In this document: piece by piece, positions 7,854 through 15,169 of the stretch
How the letters are laid out: each line of letters starts with the position of its first letter
How positions within the stretch are numbered: position 1 is the first letter of the stretch
Position numbers and translations under genes: made by a program
DNA from: Oribacterium parvum
Lineage (GTDB): Bacteria; Bacillota; Clostridia; Lachnospirales; Lachnospiraceae
DNA: 24,910 nt
Direction: 5' to 3'
NCBI GenBank assembly: GCA_938022235.1
Contig: CALIEL010000014.1
Span: 1-24,910 of the forward strand
Notes under the pieces: generated by a model
Database searches by the model: none
What the model saw: only the letters and a program-made list of their open reading frames with translations
What the model was told of the DNA's origin: nothing

Positions 7854-7870
7854 ATGAAAAGGTTTCCACA
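7854..7870. promoter_or_regulatory. Operator-like site, copy 1 (LacI/cre-like)
   Basis: ATGAAAAGGTTTCCACA is near-identical to the site at 8078-8094: 17 bases with two differences, both in the flexible positions of ATGWAAAGGTTTYCACA. It lies just after the predicted start of the TTGACA/TATTCT promoter. The form resembles LacI-family operators, so the LacI-type regulator encoded at 11394 is a likely reader; CcpA is an alternative. Confidence 0.5.
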
Positions 7871-7998
7871 AACCGGCAAGATTCAATTTTTATAATATGA
7901 ATTAGCCCCTGTCTTTTCAGAAGGAAGTTGATTGTAGAATAAGTAATCCATATAAGTTTACTTCTACCGGATATGATAGCTATTTATAGCACGGGAAA

Positions 7999-8017
7999 GA
8001 ATATATAATACACGTGT
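7999..8017 (+). promoter_or_regulatory. Proximal promoter element with TATAAT and ACACGTGT palindrome
   Basis: Contains TATAAT (8004-8009) followed by the perfect 8-bp palindrome ACACGTGT (8010-8017), and matches 2831-2849 at 17 of 19 positions. At the expected -35 position there is no consensus box; instead the inverted repeat GCTAT-TT-ATAGC (7979-7990) is found, as would suit a regulated or activator-dependent promoter. Confidence 0.45.
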
Positions 8018-8077
8018 TCGGTAAGTAAGGCATAGAATGGATGATTTTTATCCTGGATGATATTTTTTTGAAAAGAT

Positions 8078-8094
8078 ATGTAAAGGTTTTCACA
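8078..8094. promoter_or_regulatory. Operator-like site, copy 2 (LacI/cre-like)
   Basis: ATGTAAAGGTTTTCACA, the second copy of the 17-mer, lies 24 bp before the binding-protein start codon. Its 14-base core TGTAAAGGTTTTCA differs from the CcpA cre consensus TGWAANCGNTNWCA only at the central C. The 224-bp spacing between copies would allow looping. Confidence 0.5.
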
Positions 8095-8118
8095 TTTATG
8101 GATAATAAGGAGGAAGCA

Positions 8119-9483
8119 ATGAAAAAAAGAAGTTTAGTTTCAAGTGTGTTAGCAATCACTTTACTGGCCGCAAGTATTTCTGCCTGTGGTTCGTCCGGGA
8201 ACACTGCAAAAACCGATGCAGCAAAAGAAGGTGAATCTGCATCCGGAAAACAGGAGGAAGGTAGTGAGGCACAGGCTACAGGCCAAGGTGATGCTTCCAC
8301 TGCTGCAGTGGTAATTTGGAGCCCTGCGGACGAGAAGGGAATTGAAGATTGGTGGGCAGAAAAAATCGCTGCATGGAATAAAGAACATCCTGATAAGCAG
8401 ATTGCCAGACAGGCCATCGACCGTGCGGATTCCTACGCCTATGAGAATAAGATTACTACTGCAACTACCTCCGGAGATCTTCCTGATATTTTGTTTGTAG
8501 ACGGACCGACAATTTCTTATTATGCAGCCAATGGCACTATAGTTCCTATTGATGATGTATATACAGAGGAAGATAAGAAGGACTTCATGCCATCTTCTAT
8601 TCAACAGAATACTTATGATGGGAAGTTATATGGTATTGGACCAACAGAGTCTTCTGTGGCATTGTATTACAATAAAGACTACTTAGATGCAGCAGGTATT
8701 GAATATCCTTCAGACACAGATATTTCTAAGGCATGGACTTGGGATACTTTCTATGAGAATGCTAAGAAATTGACAACAAAAGATTATGTAGGAACAAATA
8801 TCATCATGGATAAAGGCGAAGGATTAATTTATGCTTTAGAGCCATTTTTCTATGAGAATAAAGCTGATTTCATCAACGAGGATGGTAGCAAGGCAGAAGG
8901 ATATGTAAATAGCAAGCAGTCTATAGAGACCATGGAGTATTTAAATAAATTCATTCAAGAGGGAATTGCTAATATTGATCCGGTAAAGGATGAGTTTTTA
9001 AATGGTAAAGCAGCTACTCTTATTGGAGGTTCTTGGAACATTGCAGATTTAGAGAAGTCAAATCTGAACTGGGGCGTTTCTTATTACCCCGTTGCAAATG
9101 ATGGCACTGCTGTTTCTCCAACCGGAGATTGGACTGCGGCAATTACTAAGGACAGCAAGAATCCTGAAGTGGCAAAGGAAGTATTACAGTATCTTATGAG
9201 TTCTGAGAATGTGGCAGAGTATGCAAGTGCTATTGCGAAGCCGGCTTCTCGTACATCTTCTTATGACAAGATGAGCGGATGGGATGAGGGAGCTAGAAAG
9301 CTCTTCAAGTGGCAGCTTGAGAATACAGGAAAGGCACGTCCCAGCACACCTTCTTATTCCGTATTGTCTCAGGGCTTTGCAACAGCAGCTTTAAATGTTT
9401 TTGCGGGTTCTGATGCTAAGACAGAATTGGATACAGTAGCAAAAGATTTCCAAGAGGATTATGATACATACTATGCTAAATAA
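8119..9483 (+). CDS. Sugar ABC transporter solute-binding lipoprotein (family 1)
   Basis: 454 aa extracellular binding protein. The start ATG 8119 follows AAGGAGG at 8107-8113 and gives a short lipoprotein signal MKKRSLVSSVLAITLLAA with lipobox SISAC, lipid attachment at Cys23. A Ser/Gly/Glu-rich linker (about 24-57) precedes the domain beginning VVIWSPADEKGIEDWW. Features typical of MalE-like proteins include ITTATTSGDLPDILFVDG, KLYGIGPTESSVALYYNKDYLDAAGI and LIGGSWNIADLEKSNLNWGVSYYPV. It captures an oligosaccharide outside the membrane and hands it to the two permeases downstream. The GH32 enzyme in the cluster points to sucrose or short fructo-oligosaccharides; specificity is inferred only from context. 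Confidence 0.93.
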   Translation: MKKRSLVSSVLAITLLAASISACGSSGNTAKTDAAKEGESASGKQEEGSEAQATGQGDASTAAVVIWSPADEKGIEDWWAEKIAAWNKEHPDKQIARQAIDRADSYAYENKITTATTSGDLPDILFVDGPTISYYAANGTIVPIDDVYTEEDKKDFMPSSIQQNTYDGKLYGIGPTESSVALYYNKDYLDAAGIEYPSDTDISKAWTWDTFYENAKKLTTKDYVGTNIIMDKGEGLIYALEPFFYENKADFINEDGSKAEGYVNSKQSIETMEYLNKFIQEGIANIDPVKDEFLNGKAATLIGGSWNIADLEKSNLNWGVSYYPVANDGTAVSPTGDWTAAITKDSKNPEVAKEVLQYLMSSENVAEYASAIAKPASRTSSYDKMSGWDEGARKLFKWQLENTGKARPSTPSYSVLSQGFATAALNVFAGSDAKTELDTVAKDFQEDYDTYYAK

Positions 9484-9516
9484 TAGTGTGGTATGAAAAA
9501 GCAACGTAGAAACCGT

Positions 9517-9540
9517 CGGGAACCGAATTTTCGGTTCCCG
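9517..9540 (+). other. Strong intercistronic RNA hairpin between binding protein and permease
   Basis: CGGGAACCGAA (9517-9527) and TTCGGTTCCCG (9530-9540) form a perfect 11-bp stem. No real T run follows (TTCCTTCTAT), so it is probably a partial terminator or 3' stabiliser that raises binding-protein output over permease output, as known for maltose-type operons. Confidence 0.7.
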
Positions 9541-9564
9541 TTCCTTCTATATAGGAGATAGGCT

Positions 9565-10446
9565 ATGACCAAAAAGAGCTTTTCTACACAACAGTTGAGT
9601 GGATATTTGATGACCGGGCCGGCAGTAATCTTATTGATGGCATTTTTGATTATTCCCATTATTTTAACTATTTATTTTTCTTTTTTTACCTACCAGGTTA
9701 TGCGACCGGATAATATTATTTTTTCCGGTTTAAAGAATTACAGTAAACTATTTAAAGACAAGAACTTTTGGCAGGGTTTGCAGAACACGGTGTATTTTAC
9801 TTTGCTGGTTGTACCTTTCCAAACAAGTTTAGCACTTGCTTTAGCTGTTCTGGTTAGTGCCAGGAAAAAGGGAGTTTCCGTTTTTCGTACGATGTATTTC
9901 AGTCCTCAGGTAACTTCCATGGTAGTTATCGCTATCTTATGGATTATTCTCTACAACTCTAATCCCAGTAGCGGACTTATCAATGCTTTGCTGGTGAAGC
10001 TTGGTATGAAACCTATTAATTTCTTAAATGATCCAAAGACGGCCATGAACGCCATTATTTTTATGTCTGCATGGCAAGGAGCAGGTTATCAAATGATGAT
10101 TTTTCTTGCCGGACTCAATGGAATTCCTTCCGATCAATATGAGGCTGCTTCCGTAGATGGTGCAAATAAGGTACAACAGTTTTTATTTATCACCCTTCCA
10201 GGACTGGCAAATACAATAAAATATGTCTTGATGATTACCTTGATTCAGGCTATGAAGCTTTTCACACAGCCCTATATTATGACTCATGGAGGCCCACAAA
10301 ACAGAACCAAAACCCTTGTGTATTATATCTACGAACAGGGATTCCAGAAGGGAAATTTTGGATATGCTTGTGCGGTGGCAGCTATATTTTTCTTTATCGT
10401 AGTTGGCCTATCTATGATTGTAAAGAAGTTGACAAAGACCAATTAA
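9565..10446 (+). CDS. Sugar ABC transporter permease (MalF/UgpA-like)
   Basis: 293 aa inner-membrane permease with six predicted transmembrane segments, the first at about residues 17-40. The cytoplasmic EAA loop that contacts the ATPase is EAASVDGANKVQQFLFITLP (193-212). The start follows TAGGAGATAGGCT. It is 81 bp after the binding protein and 10 bp before the second permease, forming the membrane heterodimer with it. No ATP-binding subunit gene occurs in the window, so a shared MsmK/MalK-type ATPase encoded elsewhere is expected. Confidence 0.93.
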   Translation: MTKKSFSTQQLSGYLMTGPAVILLMAFLIIPIILTIYFSFFTYQVMRPDNIIFSGLKNYSKLFKDKNFWQGLQNTVYFTLLVVPFQTSLALALAVLVSARKKGVSVFRTMYFSPQVTSMVVIAILWIILYNSNPSSGLINALLVKLGMKPINFLNDPKTAMNAIIFMSAWQGAGYQMMIFLAGLNGIPSDQYEAASVDGANKVQQFLFITLPGLANTIKYVLMITLIQAMKLFTQPYIMTHGGPQNRTKTLVYYIYEQGFQKGNFGYACAVAAIFFFIVVGLSMIVKKLTKTN

Positions 10447-10456
10447 GGAGGGAACG

Positions 10457-11302
10457 ATGGGAAATAAACGAAGTAATTCAATCCTTTGGAATATTTTGTT
10501 TTACGGAGGAAATGCGGTAATTGGTTTAATCTTTGTCTCTCCTTTGCTTTGGATGATTGCTGCATCTTTTAAACCGGAAATAGAAATTTTTTCAAATATT
10601 AATTCCTTACAAACATTTATTCCGGTACATTTTACAATCGATAATTATATTGAGGTTTTTCAACGATTAAATGTTCCGCAAATTTTAGGAAACACTTTTA
10701 CTTATATTGGAGTAGTGTTATTGGGAGATTTAGCATTTGGCTCCATGGCCGGATATGCTTTAGCAAAAATGAAATTTAGAGGAAGGGGATTGATTCTGAC
10801 TCTGGTTATCGCATTAATGTCTATGCCGGTAGAGGCAATTTTACTTCCTTTATACATTGAAATGGCAAAATTAGGCTGGGTAAATACCATGGCAGGATTA
10901 GCAATTCCTTTCATGATGAACTGCTTTTCCATCTATATGTTTTATAGCTACTTTTTGGATATCCCGGATTCTTTATTGGAAGCTGCAGCTATTGACGGAT
11001 GCGGTCCAATCAGAACATTCTTCCAAATTGTGCTTCCACTTGCAAAGACGGTATTTGCGACAGTTTTTATTTTAGACTTTGTAGCAAGATGGAATGATTT
11101 TATGTGGCCATTTTTAATTACTACCGGAACAGAAAAAAGAACTGTACAGCTTGCCGTGCAAACTTTCTTTGGAACCCAACCAATTCATTATGGTGCAATT
11201 ATGGCTGCATTAACCTTGGCATCTCTTCCTATGCTGATTATGTATATTTTTATGCAGAAGTATTATGTAGAAGGTATTGCGTCCACGGGAATTAAAGGTT
11301 AG
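10457..11302 (+). CDS. Sugar ABC transporter permease (MalG/UgpE-like)
   Basis: 281 aa, the second membrane subunit, with about six transmembrane segments beginning with ILFYGGNAVIGLIFVSPLLWM. The EAA loop EAAAIDGCGPIRTFFQIVLP spans residues 175-194. The C-terminus ends YYVEGIASTGIKG, which closely matches the usual MalG-type ending. AAGGAGGGAACG precedes the ATG. Together with the preceding permease and binding protein it forms a CUT1-type oligosaccharide importer. No terminator separates it clearly from the regulator 91 bp downstream. Confidence 0.93.
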   Translation: MGNKRSNSILWNILFYGGNAVIGLIFVSPLLWMIAASFKPEIEIFSNINSLQTFIPVHFTIDNYIEVFQRLNVPQILGNTFTYIGVVLLGDLAFGSMAGYALAKMKFRGRGLILTLVIALMSMPVEAILLPLYIEMAKLGWVNTMAGLAIPFMMNCFSIYMFYSYFLDIPDSLLEAAAIDGCGPIRTFFQIVLPLAKTVFATVFILDFVARWNDFMWPFLITTGTEKRTVQLAVQTFFGTQPIHYGAIMAALTLASLPMLIMYIFMQKYYVEGIASTGIKG

Positions 11303-11323
11303 AAGGATATAATAAAAAGAGAA

Positions 11324-11363
11324 TATTTTTTCTGATATAATACCTTTCGATATAGAAAAAATA
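11324..11363. promoter_or_regulatory. 10-bp inverted repeat around a TATAAT, upstream of the LacI regulator gene
   Basis: TATTTTTTCT (11324-11333) and AGAAAAAATA (11354-11363) are perfect inverted repeats with a 20-bp spacer that contains TATAAT (11336-11341). The -35 position has only a poor match (TAAAAA). This fits an internal, possibly autoregulated promoter for the regulator; as RNA it could also form an A/U stem. Confidence 0.45.
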
Positions 11364-11393
11364 ATAGATATGAGTTGTCATTAGGAGAAAGTT

Positions 11394-12416
11394 ATGGCGG
11401 GCATTCAGGATGTTGCAAAAAAAGCAGGGGTAAGTATTGGCACGGTTTCCAGAGTATTAAACCAAAGTGGCTATGCTTCTGAAAAGGCTAGAAAGAAAGT
11501 GGAACAGGCTGTCCGCGAATTACAATATAAGCCTAATGAGTTGGCGAGAAATTTATTAAAAAAGCAATCCAATATTGTTGCGATTATTGTTCCGGACATA
11601 TCCAGTGCCTTTTTTGCTCAGTTAGTATCAGTGTGTGAACTAGAACTTAGAGAAGCAGGCTATAAAACCATGATTTGTAATACTAATGGGGATCGTTCTC
11701 AGGAAAAAGAGTATTTAGAGATGCTAAACCGAAATCTTGTAGATGGCATTTTGACTTGTACACATTCTTTACAAACAGAAGGATATAAAGAGGCGAATGG
11801 ACCGGTAGTTTCTTTTGATACCGTATTTGTACCGGGGCAAATACCTAGAATCACTGTGAACCATAAAGAAGGCGGCGGCTTAGCGGCAAAAGAATTTTTG
11901 CGGGTTGGATGTAAAAAAGTTTTACAGTTCCGAGACCAAGAAGCTACAGAGCATTTTCCTTTTATGGATCGTCATGAGGTATTTGAAGAAACGATGCAAA
12001 AAGCAGGTGTAAAATGTGAAAACATTTATGTTAAATGGAATGAATTCGCTGACCGATATTATCAGGATTTAGTACGAGACGTTTATTCACAATACCCGGA
12101 TGTGGATGGAGTTTTTGGGACAGATGCTTTAATCATACATTTTATGCGTTATGTTCAAAGAAAGGGGAAAAGGATTCCGGAAGATATTCGTTTTGTGGCT
12201 TACGATGGAACGAATCTTCGGGATATGATTTTTCCTACACTTACTTGTATCAGGCAACCAATTAAAGCACTGGCAAAAAAAGGTGTGGAGGTACTATTAA
12301 ACAAAATACAAGGAAGCATGGTGGAAGAAAAAGAGATTGTTCTACCCGTTGAATTAATCCAAGGCATGAGCACCATGACGGTGAAAGAAAAGGAAAGATA
12401 TTTAATGGGAAAATAA
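11394..12416 (+). CDS. LacI/GalR family transcriptional regulator
   Basis: 340 aa. The N-terminal LacI helix-turn-helix is IQDVAKKAGVSIGTVSRVLN (4-23), followed by the hinge region KPNELARNLLKK. The periplasmic-binding-protein-like effector domain starts at NIVAIIVPDISSAFFAQL and ends with TCIRQPIKALAKKGVEVLL, typical of the family. A ribosome site TTAGGAGAAAGTT precedes the ATG. Lying between the transporter genes and the GH32 gene, it probably senses the transported sugar or its products and represses this operon. The paired 17-mers at 7854 and 8078 are candidate operators. No transmembrane or secretion signal is seen. Confidence 0.93.
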   Translation: MAGIQDVAKKAGVSIGTVSRVLNQSGYASEKARKKVEQAVRELQYKPNELARNLLKKQSNIVAIIVPDISSAFFAQLVSVCELELREAGYKTMICNTNGDRSQEKEYLEMLNRNLVDGILTCTHSLQTEGYKEANGPVVSFDTVFVPGQIPRITVNHKEGGGLAAKEFLRVGCKKVLQFRDQEATEHFPFMDRHEVFEETMQKAGVKCENIYVKWNEFADRYYQDLVRDVYSQYPDVDGVFGTDALIIHFMRYVQRKGKRIPEDIRFVAYDGTNLRDMIFPTLTCIRQPIKALAKKGVEVLLNKIQGSMVEEKEIVLPVELIQGMSTMTVKEKERYLMGK

Positions 12417-12447
12417 TCTTTCTAAAAGAATGAATAATAGGAGTAAT

Positions 12448-14007
12448 ATGAATAAAATTTCAAAGAAATTATCCCTTGCCCGCTCTTTTGAAAAGGCACA
12501 TTTTTCAGAGATCCAAAGACAGGAGCGACCGGGTTTTCATTTAAGTCCTGCAATAGGCTGGCTCAATGATCCAAATGGTTTCTCCTTCTACAAAGGGGAG
12601 TATCATCTTTTTTATCAATACAATCCCTATAGTACCAGATGGGATGCGATGCATTGGGGGCACTGGACTTCCAAAGATTTACTCCACTGGGACTATCATG
12701 AGGCATGCTTTGCACCGGATGAAGACTATGAAATCGGTGTTTTTTCCGGAACAGCCATTACGGATAAGGATGGCTCCCATCTGATTATGTATACTGCGGA
12801 TTATACCAAGGCTCCGGATTATTCTACGGATTTATCAGGGAAAAATGGAATTCGTAGGGAAACCCAGTGCATTGCAAGAGGGGATGGGAGACAGTATCAA
12901 AAGTATGAGGGAAATCCGGTGATTTCAGAAAAGGAGTTACCGGAAGAGTTCACGATAGAAGATTTCCGAGATCCTAAGCTTTGGATTGGGGAAGACGGAA
13001 AATACTATGCGGTAACCGTAGCCAGAAAGAAAAAGGACAATCTTGGAGCGGCTCTGCTTTTTTCTTCGGAAAATGCGGTGGAGTGGCAGTATTTGTCCAC
13101 AATCAGGGAAAATGACGGTAGCTTCGGTGGAATGTGGGAGTGTCCGGATTTCTTTTTCTTGGAAGGACGCCCGGTGCTTTCTCTTTCGGTTATGAATATG
13201 AAAAATACAAGTCCCTTGTTTAGGAATGGAAATTGTACGGTCGTTTTTGTGGGGGAGGAGGCCGAAATAGAGTCGGAGCAGGAAAGCATGGTAGATTTGA
13301 TAGAGAATACTATGAAAACGGCGAAGACCCAGGCTTTGGATTTAGGCTTTGATTTTTATGCGCCCCAGACCATGGAAAAGGATGGAAGAACCATCATGAT
13401 AGGATGGATGCAGGCTCCGGAAGCCGGTGGAAATGCTCCGGAGAAGGCCAAGTGGTATGGACAAATGTCTTTTCCCAGAGAGTTGTTTTTCCAGGGAAAC
13501 AGACTTTGCCAGCGTCCCATTCCGGAAATTCAGGAGCTCTATAAAGATACGGTAGACTTGGAGATTTCCTGCGAGAAAGAAGAGAAAAGCTTTGCGGAAT
13601 TAGAGGGGAAGTTGCTGGATCTTAGTCTACAGATTTCCGCACCGAAGCACAGCTTTGAGCGTAAGGGTATCTTCCAAATGAAATTTGCAAAGCAAGGAGA
13701 AATTTATGTCCTTTGTACATATGATTTTGTATCGGGAATTTTGACTGTGGATAGAAGTCATGCAGGAAGATCGGCCAGCATTTGTGAAGTAAGAAGGATT
13801 TACGTGGGATGTTCGGAAGAGCTTTCGCTTAGACTTTTGCTGGATCGTTTTTCCTTTGAGCTTTTTGTGAATGATGGAGAGCAGGTTCTTTCCGGCACCC
13901 TTTATGAGCTGCCGGAGGAGGCTAAGGAAATCAGCTTCCAAGGAGAAGGGATTCATTTACAGGTAGAAAAGCATAGCTTAAAAGAGATTAAGCTGGGGGC
14001 ACTGTAA
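12448..14007 (+). CDS. Glycoside hydrolase family 32 beta-fructosidase (sucrase/fructan hydrolase)
   Basis: 519 aa from ATG 12448, which has AGGAG five bases upstream; an ATG at 12430 has no ribosome site. GH32 enzymes release fructose from sucrose, sucrose-6-phosphate or fructo-oligosaccharides with retention. All three catalytic motifs are present: WLNDPNG (38-44, nucleophile Asp41), FRDP (173-176, stabilising Asp175) and the EC motif in MWECPDFF (acid/base Glu231). A C-terminal beta-sandwich follows. There is no signal peptide, so it acts on imported substrate. Because import here is by ABC transporter and not PTS, the substrate is probably the unphosphorylated sugar. It lies 31 bp after the LacI gene. 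Confidence 0.93.
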   Translation: MNKISKKLSLARSFEKAHFSEIQRQERPGFHLSPAIGWLNDPNGFSFYKGEYHLFYQYNPYSTRWDAMHWGHWTSKDLLHWDYHEACFAPDEDYEIGVFSGTAITDKDGSHLIMYTADYTKAPDYSTDLSGKNGIRRETQCIARGDGRQYQKYEGNPVISEKELPEEFTIEDFRDPKLWIGEDGKYYAVTVARKKKDNLGAALLFSSENAVEWQYLSTIRENDGSFGGMWECPDFFFLEGRPVLSLSVMNMKNTSPLFRNGNCTVVFVGEEAEIESEQESMVDLIENTMKTAKTQALDLGFDFYAPQTMEKDGRTIMIGWMQAPEAGGNAPEKAKWYGQMSFPRELFFQGNRLCQRPIPEIQELYKDTVDLEISCEKEEKSFAELEGKLLDLSLQISAPKHSFERKGIFQMKFAKQGEIYVLCTYDFVSGILTVDRSHAGRSASICEVRRIYVGCSEELSLRLLLDRFSFELFVNDGEQVLSGTLYELPEEAKEISFQGEGIHLQVEKHSLKEIKLGAL

Positions 14008-14032
14008 AGCATGCATGATAGTAGAACGGACT

Positions 14033-14899
14033 CTACATTAAGTTCAGTTCACGAAAGAGTTTTTTTCTGTAGCGTTTATCCTTGGAAGCTTTTTTGATAT
14101 CTTCCAGTCTACCGTTTTCCGCTAAAATACCCATTAATTGTGCTAACTTCTCACTGCCTTCTTCTCTTCCTTCTTCCAGGGCAGCTTGGCGATAACGTTC
14201 TAAAAGAATATTCATATTTTTGTCTCCTTTCTGCATAAGGTCGGTAGATTTAAGTTTTGCTACTCTTTTGGATAGTATTGTAGAATGCATTTGCTTGGGA
14301 TCGTTGGTATGAAAATCTTCTGCCAGTCTTCCCAAGCTATTATTTTCTATTTTCGAGGTATTAAAGTATATAATATAAGAGCCATCATCAAAGGGCTGGC
14401 CATTTTCTTTAATGATTCTTTCAATATGATAGGCTTGTAATTCTTGTTTGAAAATATCTTTAGCTGTAATAAATATAACATAAGTTTTGGGTAATTGCTT
14501 GAAATTTTGTCCTTTCTTTAGAGAATGAATATCTATCAGACTGGCGTGAAATCTGGCTCGCTTAGGGATTGCTTCTTGAGAATCATTTTGGATTTCAATG
14601 TTATATAGATTGTGATCTTTGTCCTCGCAGTAGCAATCCAAGACAAGAGAATGTCCATGAATATTGGGAATGTCCTTCTGAATCCATTGTTCCTTCAGGC
14701 GTAAAGAATCATTTTCCATAATAACTTGTAAAATAAATTCAGTACATCGCTTATCCTGCAATACTATTTTGATAAAGATATCATCCATAAGAGTTAGGGA
14801 TGATATTATAGCTTGTTTTACTTCTAACTGAGAGCTTGATTTTTGTAATGTGTGTTTCTCTTTTGAATTTTCAGGATTGTTTGCTTGAAATTGTGACAT
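14033..14899 (-). CDS. Rpn family PD-(D/E)XK nuclease/putative transposase (PF12784)
   Basis: 288 aa. The layout matches the Rpn/PD-(D/E)XK family transposases: N-terminal LTLMDDIFIKIVLQDK, catalytic core VLDCYCEDKDHNLYNIEIQ with Asp88 and the Glu102-x-Gln104 pair, then RARFHASLIDIHSLKKGQ and KTYVIFITAKDIF. A charged C-terminal tail contains the common EEGREEG stretch. Related Rpn proteins promote recombination and act as DNA endonucleases; the cellular role here is unknown. The start has AAAAGGAGAATCTC upstream. The gene converges with the GH32 gene (25 bp between stops). I see no terminal inverted repeats or target duplications marking it as part of an insertion sequence. Confidence 0.85.
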   Translation of the reverse strand: MSQFQANNPENSKEKHTLQKSSSQLEVKQAIISSLTLMDDIFIKIVLQDKRCTEFILQVIMENDSLRLKEQWIQKDIPNIHGHSLVLDCYCEDKDHNLYNIEIQNDSQEAIPKRARFHASLIDIHSLKKGQNFKQLPKTYVIFITAKDIFKQELQAYHIERIIKENGQPFDDGSYIIYFNTSKIENNSLGRLAEDFHTNDPKQMHSTILSKRVAKLKSTDLMQKGDKNMNILLERYRQAALEEGREEGSEKLAQLMGILAENGRLEDIKKASKDKRYRKKLFRELNLM

Positions 14900-14964
14900 G
14901 AGATTCTCCTTTTAGAAATAGGAATAAGAAAAGTCTTAGGAAAAATGAGAAGAATAGACAGGAT

Positions 14965-14994
14965 TATGTAGTGCTATTATTGTAAAGGAGTCAA
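14965..14994 (-). promoter_or_regulatory. Weak promoter candidate for the Rpn nuclease gene
   Basis: Read on the minus strand, TTGACT (14989-14994) is followed after 18 bp by TACATA (14965-14970). The -10 match is poor, so this is tentative; it is the only clear -35-like box upstream of the gene. Confidence 0.3.
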
Positions 14995-15039
14995 TATAAA
15001 TATACTAGACTCCATATTCGGATAATATCCGTTAATGGA
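14986..15039. repeat. Cluster of inverted repeats upstream of the Rpn gene
   Basis: GGAGTC and GACTCC (the latter at 15007-15012) are inverted repeats around an AT-rich centre; CGGATA-A-TATCCG (15019-15031) is a perfect palindrome nested between TCCAT (15011-15015) and ATGGA (15035-15039). The region lies between the lipoprotein gene's terminator and the Rpn gene. It could be operators, RNA structure or a relic of a small repeat element. Confidence 0.4.
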
Positions 15040-15057
15040 TAAGGTGTGCAATAAAAT

Positions 15058-15094
15058 ATCTCCTCTCATCCAGGGATAATGGACGAGAAGAGAT
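15058..15094 (-). terminator. Probable terminator hairpin of the DUF3298-type lipoprotein gene
   Basis: Bases 15058-15071 pair with 15081-15094 at 12 of 14 positions around a 9-base loop. On the minus strand the stem is followed by TATTTTATTG, a moderate U tract. It lies 75 bp after the lipoprotein stop codon. Confidence 0.6.
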
Positions 15095-15169
15095 AGTGGA
15101 ATTTTTATTCACTTCTTTTTTTATCTTTAAGATTGTATCAGAGCCGGCATGCGTTGATCTTAGCCAAGA

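Noticed and set aside
8079..8092. Site TGTAAAGGTTTTCA as a plain CcpA cre box
   Set aside because: The central CG typical of cre is GG here, and a near-copy with the same GG exists at 7855; a dedicated LacI-type operator seemed more likely.
7849..8118. Long leader of the sugar operon as a riboswitch or T-box
   Set aside because: No conserved riboswitch core or T-box sequence was recognised; only short inverted repeats and operator-like sites were seen.
12448..14007. GH32 enzyme as sucrose-6-phosphate hydrolase of a PTS
   Set aside because: No PTS component is present; the operon has ABC transport, so the imported sugar is probably unphosphorylated. Activity on sucrose-6-phosphate is not excluded.
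14033..14899. Rpn gene as part of an intact insertion sequence
   Set aside because: No terminal inverted repeats or target-site duplications flank the gene, and its neighbours are ordinary chromosomal genes.
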